Positions 1 through 8,146 of a stretch of 27,427 nt of DNA are shown here, piece after piece. The stretch comes from Bacillota bacterium. GTDB taxonomy: Bacteria; Bacillota_A; Clostridia; Christensenellales; Aristaeellaceae. A program made the translations under genes and the position numbers. The notes beneath the pieces are model-generated. The model worked only from the letters and a program-made list of their open reading frames with translations. It was not told where the DNA came from and ran no database searches. The stretch lies in contig JAEZSP010000069.1 of the NCBI GenBank assembly GCA_023421735.1, forward strand, positions 1-27,427, read 5' to 3'. The stretch's first letter is position 1. Every line of letters begins with the position of its first letter.

Positions 1-3000
1 CCCTCTGGCCTTTCACCACATGGTTGGAAAGGAAACACTCCTCCCCTGTGAAAGTGGAACTAAAGCGCTGCCCCCAAAAGTCTGAAGTATTTTGATGCAA
101 CAGAGGGTGAATACATGGGGCAGATACCCCATGTATCCTGCCATGCAGCTTATTACCGTCCGTTGGTATCCAATAGCGTTTCTTAGCAAAAGGATATGTA
201 GGCAGGCAAATATGCCGCGGTTTGCTTTGTCCATACATCAGCTCCCAGGCAACCGTTCCCCCTTGAGCCCAATATTGTGCAATTTTGTCGTGCCTTTTCT
301 TGACGATCCATTTGTGAACTAACTCCTGGGAATCTGCATCATTTCCTAATAAAGCAACGGTATCCCTGCTGGGGCTAACCCGTCCCTGCCAGCAATCCGT
401 GATATGCTCTTCCCCTTTTTCAAAAGCATTCAGCTTTTCAAACAGCTCCGAAATACATTTCACTACAAAGACCGCACGCTCTTCCATGTCCTCTCTTCCA
501 ACCTGAAGGGTATAGGCTATTTCCATCAAATCAATATCCGTACTGCTATAAATCTGGTTTTTATCTTTTGATAACGACTTTTTGAGAAATTCGTGAAGAT
601 TTTTGATATAGACGTGCAAACAATCCTTATTTTTTGCAGATACGGGAATAATGGCGGTTTCACCCCCGTTTACGGGGCATGGCGTCTGATTCGGGATGTT
701 GGAAGCGTCATACTCCTCCAGTATTACATGTGCATTGGCACCGCCAAATCCGAAGGAACTGATACCTGCCCTGAGCGGAATCTCATGTCCCTCTGAATCC
801 CTCAACCGCTTCCACTCCCGGTTCTTTTCCACTATATAAAAGGGACTCTTTTGAAGCTTGATGTAAGGATTGATATTTTTAAAATGAAGAGTTCCAGGTA
901 GAGTCTGACGGTTCATAGACATTAATACCTTAATAAGGCTTGCAATACCTGCTGCAGATTCACAATGTCCGATATTGGTCTTAACTGATCCCAATCCGCA
1001 AAAACCTGCAGAAAGACCAGAGTTGATTTCCTGAAATGCCTCCTGAAGCGCCTGAAATTCAATGGGGTCCCCTAAAGACGTACCGGTGCCGTGAGCTTCA
1101 ATATAGCTGATAGTGTCAGGGTATATGCCAGACTTTTCATAAGCTTCTTTAATAAGCTGCTTTTGGGCGTTAAGGTTAGGCGCCCGCAAAGAATTGGACT
1201 GCCCGTCATGATTGATAACCGCACCTTTAATAACTCCATAGATTGTATCCCTATCTATTACAGCCTGGCTGTAAGGTTTGAGTAAAACAGCTCCATAGCC
1301 CTCAGCCCGGACAAATCCGTCCGCATTTTGGTCAAAAGTCTTACAGTGACCGTCCTTTGAAAGCATACCTGCCTTAAAATCAGCACTGTAAATACGTGAT
1401 GCCAATATAAGGTTAATCCCGCCGGCAATAGCCAGGCTGCTTTCCCCCCGGTAAATAGACTCTGCCGCATGATGTATTGCAACTAGTGAGCTGGAGCATG
1501 CTGTATTGACAACCTCGCTTGGGCCGTGAAAGTTGAACCAGCGGGAGACCCTATGGGCAATCATGCTCACATGCAGTCCGGAATCCAGGTATGCTCCATA
1601 AGCCTCCATCAGCTCAGGCTGCCTTGAAACCAGCTCCGCATAGTCGCTGTTATGCACCCCTAGGAACAATGCAACATTTTTGCCTGACAGTTTGCGCGGG
1701 TTGTATCCGCTGTTTTCAATAACACTCCATGTCAACTCCAAAAGCTTCCTCTGCTGTGGATCCATGCTCTCAGCTTCTAAAGGAGATATGCCGAAAAATG
1801 AAGCATCAAACACATCCACATCGTCAATAAAACCGCCCCATTGAGGAAATGAATCTCTTGTACCCCCATAAAAGCTTTCATAATCTTCTATAATTTGCGG
1901 CCGGCTTTGGGAGATACGGGTAACACAATCCTTATTTTCTATCAAGTTTGCCCAAAACCGTTCTAAGTCTACTGCGCCTCCCGGGAAGTTACAACACATG
2001 CCGATTATTGCAATTTCCCTTTCTCCATCATTCCGGGAATTTATCAAAAATTCTTTCTGTGCTTTGGCTTGCACGGCTGTTTCAGCTGTCGGATCCTCAA
2101 TCTGGGCTGAAATATATTGCGCCAGTTCCTCTAGGTTCCTATATTTGAACAGCAGGGCAGGCGGAAACTGAATAGAGTAGATGTCCTCTATAAGTTTGGA
2201 AATTCTTACATATTGGATCGAATTCAATCCCAGCTCGCTGAATTTAAAAGCCCTTTCCAGCCTTTGCATGTCAAGTTTTAACACAGGAAGGAACACTTTT
2301 CTTTGTAGAGTTTCAAGAATATTAAGATTTATCTTTAATGGACTTTCGAGAATTTCTGACTGGAGCAGGGATGCCCCCTGCCTATACTGATATAAAACTT
2401 CAAGCTCCTGATTCAAAAATTTATTGCGGCAAGCCTTTCTCTGTATTTTACCGCTGCTTGTCCTGGGTATAGCTCCGCTCTCAACCAAATCAATTTCAAA
2501 CACTTCAAGTCCGTGGACTTCTGAGACTGCAGTGAGTATATTCTGGGCAATTTTTTCATACTCCCTTTCATTTAGGGCTGTGTCTATTTCCTGAACCACC
2601 ACTACCTTTTCTTGGAAATCCATTTCCCAGGAAAAAACCGCTATAGACAAAACAAGTTCCGGGACACTTCTCTTAACAGTCCATTCAATATCAACAGGAT
2701 GGTGGTTTTTCCCGTGAATAATTATTACTTCCTTTTCACGGCCTACGACATAAAGATTGTTATCCGCAACAAACCCTAGATCGCCGGTACGTAAAAAGCC
2801 CCCCTCCTTTGTATTTCCCAGAACCCCAGAAAAAGCATTTTCCATTCCACTGTCCCTATCCCAGTACCACACTTCTAAAACAGGGGACTTAATCCATATC
2901 TCGCCAATTTCATCATGTAAGCAAGGTTGACATGTTTCAGGATTTACTATGAATACTTTCAAGGCCTCCCCAATTTCACCACAGCTGGACACAAGCCTGT

Positions 3001-4096
3001 TTTTATTCTTCCGTTTAGTATATTTGACTTTGCTTTGTGCCAAGCTGGAAATGTCCAGGTTAAGGAAATGGAACGGCTGACCCGGTTTTTTTGTACTGAC
3101 AACGATCTCAGACAGGCCATAGTGAGGGCAAAATGCATTCTTTTCTAGCCCCAGCCTTTCAAATTTCTTAATAAAGCTTTCATAGGTCTCCTTGCTGACA
3201 GGCTCCCCACCGCAAATAACAGCCTTTATAGATTTGAGCGAAATATCATTTATAGAATTCGCATCTATAGTGGAACAACAGTAATCAAACGCAAAATTCG
3301 GTGCAGCAATATGGGTGGCACTGTACTGGTCAACAGTCTCAAACCATATTTTAGGTTCTTTAATAAAACTATTTGGCTCCAGAATTATGCTGGAAGCCCC
3401 TTTAACTATAGGCGCCATTATATTAAACAGAAGTCCGAAGCTGTGAAATTGGGGCAACCAGGATACAACACAACTGTTCTGGTTTATCTCCCATTGCTCT
3501 GCTGACATGAATGCCCTGGACATTAAGTTGCGATGACTTATTACCACACCTTTGGGCTGTGACACGGAACCCGATGTATAGAGCAAAATGGCGGTGTCTT
3601 CCTGTGCTTGAGTCCTTGCCTCCTTACAAACGGGTGGATTCTGAGTCAGTTCACTGACATTTATAATAGGAGCACTGCCGAAAATCCGCTTTGCAGTAAA
3701 AAATCCATGAAAGTCAGCATTGGTTATAATGCATACCGCCTCTGACTTCTCGAATAAAATATTTATTTTTTCCATGTCTTGTTCTTTTAGAGGTATATCT
3801 GAAACAGGAGTTGGCACCGCTACCACATTAGCGAAAAAGCACGCTATCAAGCTGTAAATGTATTCCAAACCCTGTGGAAGGGCAATAAGCACTTTTTCTT
3901 GAGACGCGGCTTTTTCCTGCAATGCACTGCCTAATATTTTTATTTTATCAATAAGGTCCTTTCTAGTAAGAAAATCAGAACCGCCTTTTTCCTTTTGAAA
4001 TGTAAACAGCCTTTTTTCCGGAAGCACCTCTAAAAGTTCAATAAAGGAACTTTCAGTAAAAAATAGAGTGTCAACCTGGTCAATCTTTTGTCTCAT
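1..4096 (-). CDS. Trans-AT polyketide synthase, N-terminal part (AL-ACP-KS-DH...), cut by window edge
   Basis: An open frame starts at ATG 4096-4094, with GGAGAG six bases upstream, and stays open to base 1: 1365 complete residues with no stop in the window. Domains in order: an AMP-forming acyl/aryl ligase (about 1-590; core YTSGSVSQPKG around 173-183, RTGDLGF, HYGLSE, and SSGK with Lys550); an ACP (about 595-670; GLNSIQY, phosphopantetheine Ser626); a ketosynthase (about 688-1118; Cys867 in NTACSSSL, His1002 in HGTGTSLGDP, His1044 in NIGHCESAAG, so the triad is intact); a linker ending LPTYPFAKKRYW; and the start of a dehydratase (HPLLHQNTSDF, about 1335 on). There is no acyltransferase between KS and DH, and the linker is of the trans-AT type. 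It would activate a carboxylic acid, load it on the ACP and extend it. It lies 145 bases downstream of the aldolase gene. The ligase ATP loop is unusual (V and S where T and G are normal). The start and domains are seen directly; the substrate is unknown. Confidence 0.95.
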   Translation of the reverse strand, partial: MRQKIDQVDTLFFTESSFIELLEVLPEKRLFTFQKEKGGSDFLTRKDLIDKIKILGSALQEKAASQEKVLIALPQGLEYIYSLIACFFANVVAVPTPVSDIPLKEQDMEKINILFEKSEAVCIITNADFHGFFTAKRIFGSAPIINVSELTQNPPVCKEARTQAQEDTAILLYTSGSVSQPKGVVISHRNLMSRAFMSAEQWEINQNSCVVSWLPQFHSFGLLFNIMAPIVKGASSIILEPNSFIKEPKIWFETVDQYSATHIAAPNFAFDYCCSTIDANSINDISLKSIKAVICGGEPVSKETYESFIKKFERLGLEKNAFCPHYGLSEIVVSTKKPGQPFHFLNLDISSLAQSKVKYTKRKNKNRLVSSCGEIGEALKVFIVNPETCQPCLHDEIGEIWIKSPVLEVWYWDRDSGMENAFSGVLGNTKEGGFLRTGDLGFVADNNLYVVGREKEVIIIHGKNHHPVDIEWTVKRSVPELVLSIAVFSWEMDFQEKVVVVQEIDTALNEREYEKIAQNILTAVSEVHGLEVFEIDLVESGAIPRTSSGKIQRKACRNKFLNQELEVLYQYRQGASLLQSEILESPLKINLNILETLQRKVFLPVLKLDMQRLERAFKFSELGLNSIQYVRISKLIEDIYSIQFPPALLFKYRNLEELAQYISAQIEDPTAETAVQAKAQKEFLINSRNDGEREIAIIGMCCNFPGGAVDLERFWANLIENKDCVTRISQSRPQIIEDYESFYGGTRDSFPQWGGFIDDVDVFDASFFGISPLEAESMDPQQRKLLELTWSVIENSGYNPRKLSGKNVALFLGVHNSDYAELVSRQPELMEAYGAYLDSGLHVSMIAHRVSRWFNFHGPSEVVNTACSSSLVAIHHAAESIYRGESSLAIAGGINLILASRIYSADFKAGMLSKDGHCKTFDQNADGFVRAEGYGAVLLKPYSQAVIDRDTIYGVIKGAVINHDGQSNSLRAPNLNAQKQLIKEAYEKSGIYPDTISYIEAHGTGTSLGDPIEFQALQEAFQEINSGLSAGFCGLGSVKTNIGHCESAAGIASLIKVLMSMNRQTLPGTLHFKNINPYIKLQKSPFYIVEKNREWKRLRDSEGHEIPLRAGISSFGFGGANAHVILEEYDASNIPNQTPCPVNGGETAIIPVSAKNKDCLHVYIKNLHEFLKKSLSKDKNQIYSSTDIDLMEIAYTLQVGREDMEERAVFVVKCISELFEKLNAFEKGEEHITDCWQGRVSPSRDTVALLGNDADSQELVHKWIVKKRHDKIAQYWAQGGTVAWELMYGQSKPRHICLPTYPFAKKRYWIPTDGNKLHGRIHGVSAPCIHPLLHQNTSDFWGQRFSSTFTGEECFLSNHVVKGQR

Positions 4097-4241
4097 ATCT
4101 ATCTCTCCAACATCTTATTTAGTAATCTGAACGTATGATTTTTCAAGGTTTCTGGTCAAAATATCAAGAAAGCCACTTGAGATTTGAAAAATAACTTTAA
4201 AACTAACTTATAGGAAGACAGTAAGTATGCTAAAATAACTA

Positions 4242-5066
4242 TCAAAACTGAAGTTCTAAGTTTCTGCTTCTGGCGCTTTCAGTTTTCTCAAGCCTGTCCA
4301 AGCACTCCTGCAGTTTTATTTCACCATGCACAAATTTTCTTATTAATGTAGTCATAAGCAGCGGGTCTCTATGTTCAAAAATATTACGTCCAATAGCAAC
4401 ACCCGCCGCTCCTCCCGATAGCGCATCACTAATCATATACAGCAATTCTTGACCACTGTTCATTTTGTTCCCACCGGCAATAATTACTGGTATACTCACA
4501 CTTTTTACAATATGTTCCATACTTTTTATTGAACCGGGATAGGCCACCTTGACAATATCTGCACCCAGTTCTTCAGCCAAGCGTGCTGCATGAGCAATAT
4601 CATACGCTTCCCTATTGGATTTGAAGCTATACATCATTGCTAACAGAGGTATACCCCATTCAAAGCTGGCACTTGCTACCCTGCCTAAATCTTTAAGCAT
4701 CTCAGCTTCATTTTCCACTCCCAGATTTACATGTACAGACACCCCATCGGCACCAAGCTTAACAGCCTCTTCGACCGAACCGATCAGAACCTTGTAGTCA
4801 GGATACGGGCTTTGTTTCGTAGAAACGGATAAATGTAGAATATACTGACCTTTCCCCAATTCAGGACATTGCGCAACTTTTTTCAATAACCCTTTATGTA
4901 AAACAACTGCGTCTGCTCCTCCAGAATTTATACATTCGATAGTACTCAAGTATTCTCTTATACCATCAACAGGACCAATCGTTGCACCATGATCGATAGG
5001 AACTATGCAAACCTTTCCTGACTTAGGATTTACCAGCCTTGTCATTCTCAGCTTTTTTCCATACAT
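4242..5066 (-). CDS. 2-amino-3,7-dideoxy-D-threo-hept-6-ulosonate synthase-like aldolase (DhnA/GriI type)
   Basis: A class I (Schiff-base) aldolase of 274 residues, close to the roughly 270 of the archaeal enzyme MJ0400 and Streptomyces GriI. Family motifs: IVPIDHG (Asp25-His26), GADAVVLHKG, GADGVSVHVN, DIVKVAYPG with the probable Schiff-base Lys173, and GAAGVAIGRNIFEH near the C-terminus. The family condenses aspartate semialdehyde with a C3 or C6 sugar phosphate. In archaea the product feeds a variant shikimate pathway; with GriH it yields 3-amino-4-hydroxybenzoate. I chose ATG 5066 because a G-rich Shine-Dalgarno (AAGGGGGGGA) ends five bases before it. An upstream in-frame ATG at 5108 has no good site but lies only four bases after the preceding stop. 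It sits between the DHQ synthase II gene and the PKS on the same strand, so probably one operon. Family is certain; the exact product is inferred. Confidence 0.9.
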   Translation of the reverse strand: MYGKKLRMTRLVNPKSGKVCIVPIDHGATIGPVDGIREYLSTIECINSGGADAVVLHKGLLKKVAQCPELGKGQYILHLSVSTKQSPYPDYKVLIGSVEEAVKLGADGVSVHVNLGVENEAEMLKDLGRVASASFEWGIPLLAMMYSFKSNREAYDIAHAARLAEELGADIVKVAYPGSIKSMEHIVKSVSIPVIIAGGNKMNSGQELLYMISDALSGGAAGVAIGRNIFEHRDPLLMTTLIRKFVHGEIKLQECLDRLEKTESARSRNLELQF

Positions 5067-5112
5067 TGAACTCCCCCCCTTGTCTCTTCTCGTAACCCCG
5101 GCCTTCATACCA

Positions 5113-6246
5113 TTATTTCTCTTTGATAGATTCCTTGATTTTAACTCCTACATGGCGGCCGCTGACACAAACATATGCCAAAAGTTCATCGCCTTTTTTT
5201 ATATTTGAAGCATTGCGAACTTCCCCATCTCCTCCAAAAATCCGTATATGCCAATCATCCTGTACTATGGCATTTACCTTTATACCGTTAGACTCAGCTT
5301 CTATTTTTAAAAGCGGCCTCATTTCAGTCTTTACCCGTCCAACGCTTACCTCCCGTGTATTTCCGTCTGTATCCACACAAAGCAGTTTGCTTCCTCCCTT
5401 CAGCTCAGTCAAATAAGCAGTCATTCCGTCCGGTCCCCAAACGTAAGAATGCACCGCACCTGCATTAACTCTGAACGGCCTAAGTTCCATATAAGGAAGG
5501 TAGTGGGTTTCAGAGCTGACCAACAAGCCCCCTTCAGAAGTAGAGCCTATTATCATTCCCTCATTCTTTTGCATCAGATTGGTAGTGTCAATGCACGCTC
5601 TGTATCCCATTCCAATATGTTGAACTTCACTTACCTTAGCTCTAACCAACTCCAACTTTCCGACTTCTTCCTTTGACATTAAATTATTGAACTCCATAAT
5701 TTCTTCAACATCCTCACACTTAATCACAACCCCGTCACTTCCCGCTTCCATAACGCCCAGTGCGATCTCGGCGTCCTTCAAGTTTTGTACTACCTTTAAT
5801 AAAACCGTACTCTTATCCTGTAACCGGGCAATCAACAGCTCCAATGGAATATTGGTTTCTGCCGTAAGCTCTACCATCAGGTAATCCGTCCGACTTCCGA
5901 TCCGCCAAGCTTCTTCCATATCTTCCTGAACCTCAATCTTACGGTAGAGTGCCGTACTATAACCCTTTTCCTTTGCAGCGTACAGTAAATTTTCTCTAGT
6001 GGATAAAATTATTACTTCTCTGGGAATTTCTTCAATATCTACCTTTTCATCATCAATATCCACAATAAGCGTTACCCTATGCGGCACATTAATCCGCTGG
6101 TACATATCCGCCTTTATCAGCAGATACTCAAACCTCAAATTAAAAACCAACGGCAATATCGTGCTTTCATTTTTCAAGTCTCTCCCATCAAACCAAAATA
6201 TCTTTTTTGAACATTTCGCTATCTCCGCTTCTTTAACAGCATTCAT
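5113..6246 (-). CDS. 3-dehydroquinate synthase II-like enzyme (MJ1249/GriH type)
   Basis: A 377-residue protein of the archaeal-type 3-dehydroquinate synthase II family (Pfam DHQS), close to the usual 350-390. Recognisable segments: KKIFWFDGRD at the start, SDGVVIKCEDVEEI, a middle block GMGYRACIDTTNLM...GMIIGSTSEGG, RPFRVNAGAVHSYV, and the C-terminal beta-rich part ending HVGVKIKE. The archaeal enzyme performs NAD-dependent oxidative deamination and cyclisation of the aldolase product to dehydroquinate. GriH, from the same family, instead forms 3-amino-4-hydroxybenzoate. The frame opens at ATG 6252, but AGGAGG ends one base before that codon, so the second ATG (6246, seven bases from AGGAGG) is the better start. 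It is followed at once by the aldolase gene. Since it heads a PKS operon, aryl precursor supply is more likely than primary metabolism; this is inference. Confidence 0.9.
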   Translation of the reverse strand: MNAVKEAEIAKCSKKIFWFDGRDLKNESTILPLVFNLRFEYLLIKADMYQRINVPHRVTLIVDIDDEKVDIEEIPREVIILSTRENLLYAAKEKGYSTALYRKIEVQEDMEEAWRIGSRTDYLMVELTAETNIPLELLIARLQDKSTVLLKVVQNLKDAEIALGVMEAGSDGVVIKCEDVEEIMEFNNLMSKEEVGKLELVRAKVSEVQHIGMGYRACIDTTNLMQKNEGMIIGSTSEGGLLVSSETHYLPYMELRPFRVNAGAVHSYVWGPDGMTAYLTELKGGSKLLCVDTDGNTREVSVGRVKTEMRPLLKIEAESNGIKVNAIVQDDWHIRIFGGDGEVRNASNIKKGDELLAYVCVSGRHVGVKIKESIKEK

Positions 6247-6309
6247 AGCCATACCTCCTAAAACCGTTTTTAAATTAATTACCAGTATCAGTTTGCTTGC
6301 AAAAAATAA

Positions 6310-6939
6310 TCAATGACACATCTGTTGTATCAAATTATACAAATTTTCCTTTATTCTATTAATATTAACTTCTGCATTTTTAGGGTAATTTATTGAGCAC
6401 GTATAATCTTCTACTATAAAAGAAATAGATCTATACTGTAGAAAATCGGTAAAAGTACTGACAAAATATCCATCATGAAACTCTATACTCTTTACCTCTA
6501 ATGCACTAAGAGGGACTGTCAATCCAATTTGTAATGATTAACTCCACTTCTATCCCTCTATATGTTTGCTGACTAATTTTTTCAATATCAATACATATAA
6601 TGAGCATATCATCAAATGCCACTGCAGCTGCTAAGTCATCACAATGGGTTAAGCTTACCCGTATATTGCTATTTGACTCACAAACTACTAACGCTTGATT
6701 AAAAACTCCTTTTTTAATAAGGATTTTTTTAGATTATCCTCATTAATTAATGCAGAAATCGCTTTTTTAGCAGAATATCTTCCTAATAGATAACTATTTA
6801 CCCTCCGCTCATATATCAGTGTTTCAAAACACCTATATTCGGTGACATGAAGAAAGCTTTTAATGTTCTGATTTTTGAAATCATATCCATTCCTACAAAA
6901 ATTAACATATGCTGTATACGTATATCCTGACGATTTCAA
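6310..6939 (-). pseudogene. Broken Sfp-type 4'-phosphopantetheinyl transferase
   Basis: Three overlapping pieces in different frames together resemble a phosphopantetheinyl transferase, the enzyme that activates ACPs. Piece 1 (6939-6688, TTG start) has the N-terminal signature FLHVTEYRCFETLIYE and SYLLGRYSAKKAISAL. Piece 2 continues in another frame (about 6710-6506): KKGVFNQALVV, VSLTHCDDLAAAVAF, IDIEKIS. The frame changes within or near a run of seven A (plus-strand T 6724-6730); one added A there restores a smooth reading NLKKILIKKGVFNQ. Piece 3 (6522-6310) holds the C-terminal part: GLTVPLSALEVKSI, FTDFLQYRSISFIV, YTCSINYPK. Between pieces 2 and 3 about 50-60 residues usual for the family are missing, including the WTxKE region. 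The frameshift alone could be a sequencing error or slippage, but the deletion makes this a dead gene. Family recognition is from remembered motifs and was not searched. Confidence 0.75.
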
Positions 6940-7045
6940 AAAATGTGATCAGTATATGTGTAACTGCCTTCAATATTGTTTTTTTTAGTAGCAACTTATA
7001 TTATGCATAGTGTATATTTGCTATTCTAATTTCTATACAAAATAA

Positions 7046-7427
7046 TTATGAGTGAATTTCTATGTCATCTAAAATTTGATGTATTAACATAAAAACTTCT
7101 TTGGCAATAGCCAATTCATCATCTGCTCCTGTAACATCTATTCCTCCCATAAGTGCAGCAAAACTGCCAATATATTTTTGGGTGTCGCTAGAAAACCTAC
7201 TAAGGCTTGAGTAAGTACTTTCAACCTTAGAATCTAATGTTAGTTTCTGACTATTTGTTCAACAAATATAAATCTATTACTGCATCATCAAATACATATG
7301 ATTTTTCATGAATTGATAGCGGCTTTCCATTATTTAATGCAAAAATGCTGACTTGCTAAATAGATTTCAAGTTTAAACCTTTTACTTTTACAGCAATATC
7401 ATTTGTAGCATAGCTTCGCCATTTCAT
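7046..7427 (-). pseudogene. Broken ORF of unknown function
   Basis: On the minus strand, ATG 7427 opens a frame beginning MKWRSYATNDIAVKVKGLNL. It meets an in-frame TAG at 7358-7356 and then continues in the same frame through SIFALNNGKPLSIHEKSY and VFDDAVIDLYLLNK to a stop at 7253-7251. A neighbouring frame then carries on (LTLDSKVESTYSSLSRF, YIGSFAALMGGIDVTGADDE, LIHQILDDIE) to TAA at 7048-7046. Joined, this gives about 125 residues of plausible soluble protein with one nonsense codon and one frameshift. I do not recognise the family. No clear ribosome binding site precedes the ATG. It lies just upstream of the broken phosphopantetheinyl transferase and has the same kind of decay. It could be chance open frame in AT-rich DNA. 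Confidence 0.4.
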
Positions 7428-7566
7428 GCATAAATTTTTACATACTACTTAACATTTTGCTATATGTCCCCTTCTTTCCACCAAAGTGTCTTAGCTTCTA
7501 TCGGTTCTTCAAAGGTTAAAAAACATAATAATAAAAGTGCTATGTATACTTTTTTGGACATTTTTG

Positions 7567-7575
7567 TGTTATAAT
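7567..7575 (+). promoter_or_regulatory. Extended -10 promoter (TGTTATAAT) of the small RNA
   Basis: TGT followed by a perfect TATAAT (7570-7575) forms an extended -10 element. No convincing -35 hexamer is present at 17 bases (the sequence there is ATACTT). A start near 7582 is expected. The surrounding 19-mer (7566-7584) recurs with one mismatch on the minus strand at 21184-21166, ahead of the thioesterase gene. Confidence 0.55.
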
Positions 7576-7581
7576 ATAAAT

Positions 7582-7668
7582 AGCAAAGTAAAATAGCATA
7601 AAGCTATTGTGCTGCTAGCCCATAAATCATCTGTTTCCGCCAAGAAGTTGCATGATTTATGGGTTTTT
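7582..7668 (+). ncRNA. Candidate small non-coding RNA, about 87 nt
   Basis: A short transcription unit with promoter, body and terminator but no sensible ORF. The body has a 6-bp hairpin AATAGC (7592-7597) / GCTATT (7603-7608) with a 5-nt loop, then a linker GTGCTGCTAG, then the terminator hairpin at 7619-7663 followed by T5. Compensated pairing and the closeness of promoter and terminator are what suggest an RNA gene. I cannot match it to a named family. It sits in the decayed region between the two PKS gene groups. It could be a regulator, the antitoxin RNA of a lost toxin, or a leftover leader. The sequence shows the structure; expression is inferred. Confidence 0.5.
7619..7668 (+). terminator. 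Rho-independent terminator of the small RNA
   Basis: A perfect 12-bp inverted repeat, CCCATAAATCAT (7619-7630) with ATGATTTATGGG (7652-7663), flanks a 21-nt loop and is followed directly by TTTTT on the plus strand. The loop is longer than usual. The minus strand lacks a T run after the stem, so it should work in one direction only. Confidence 0.65.
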
Positions 7669-7783
7669 ACTTATTTAACACATACATACCAAATATATAA
7701 CGAATAACTCTATTTAATTTATTCCCTATATCCACTTGGTAAAAATTCAATGATATTATATTAACATGCGCAACCATACATGT

Positions 7784-7819
7784 CAACATTTTACATTTAT
7801 ACAATTATGTAGAATGTTG
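7784..7819. repeat. Near-perfect 13-bp inverted repeat
   Basis: CAACATTTTACAT (7784-7796) faces ATGTAGAATGTTG (7807-7819) across a 10-nt spacer. Twelve of 13 positions are complementary, and the thirteenth is a U-G pair in plus-strand RNA. T-rich sequence follows on the plus strand. It could be a weak terminator or a protein-binding operator. Confidence 0.5.
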
Positions 7820-8060
7820 TTATTTATTGTAATTTTATAAATATATAACATTAATTCCATTTTTAAACATTTGTAATAATAGCAACACTGTAATTGAGTC
7901 TTCAAAGTACAACATACTGTGTTACATTTCATTCGCTATGCGAATTAGCTTTTGTTTTTCACTGTGCTTATTATCTCTTTTTTCCTTATCTACCCTTTTC
8001 TGTTTTAACAATTACCCACCCTGCCATCCACATTAATTTCCCCATACCTTTTCACATTAA

Positions 8061-8146
8061 TAAAGCACCAATCATCGTGAACCAACCTCCAATTGCTAGA
8101 TTTTAGGTCTAACTTTGGGGTTCGGTTTATCTGAATTGGTGCTTTA
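8061..8146. repeat. 86-nt nested stem structure with 12-bp perfect outer arms
   Basis: The outer arms are TAAAGCACCAAT (8061-8072) and ATTGGTGCTTTA (8135-8146). Inside, AACC (8080-8083) can pair with GGTT (8124-8127), AACC (8084-8087) with GGTT (8119-8122), and TAGA (8097-8100) with TCTA (8108-8111). Read on the minus strand, the inner part contains a GGAGG site and ATG 8075, giving a seven-codon ORF that overlaps an arm, so the ribosome site would be buried in the structure. It could be a folded mRNA leader, a mobile-element end or a miniature element. No target-site duplication was recognised. Confidence 0.5.

Noticed and set aside
1112..1330. Acyltransferase domain searched for between KS and the next domain in both PKS proteins
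   Set aside because: No GHSxGE-type AT motif was found; the sequence is a trans-AT flanking linker.
7894..8106. Plus-strand 70-codon open frame
   Set aside because: No ribosome binding site, low-complexity residues, and it runs across the inverted-repeat structure; best explained as chance.
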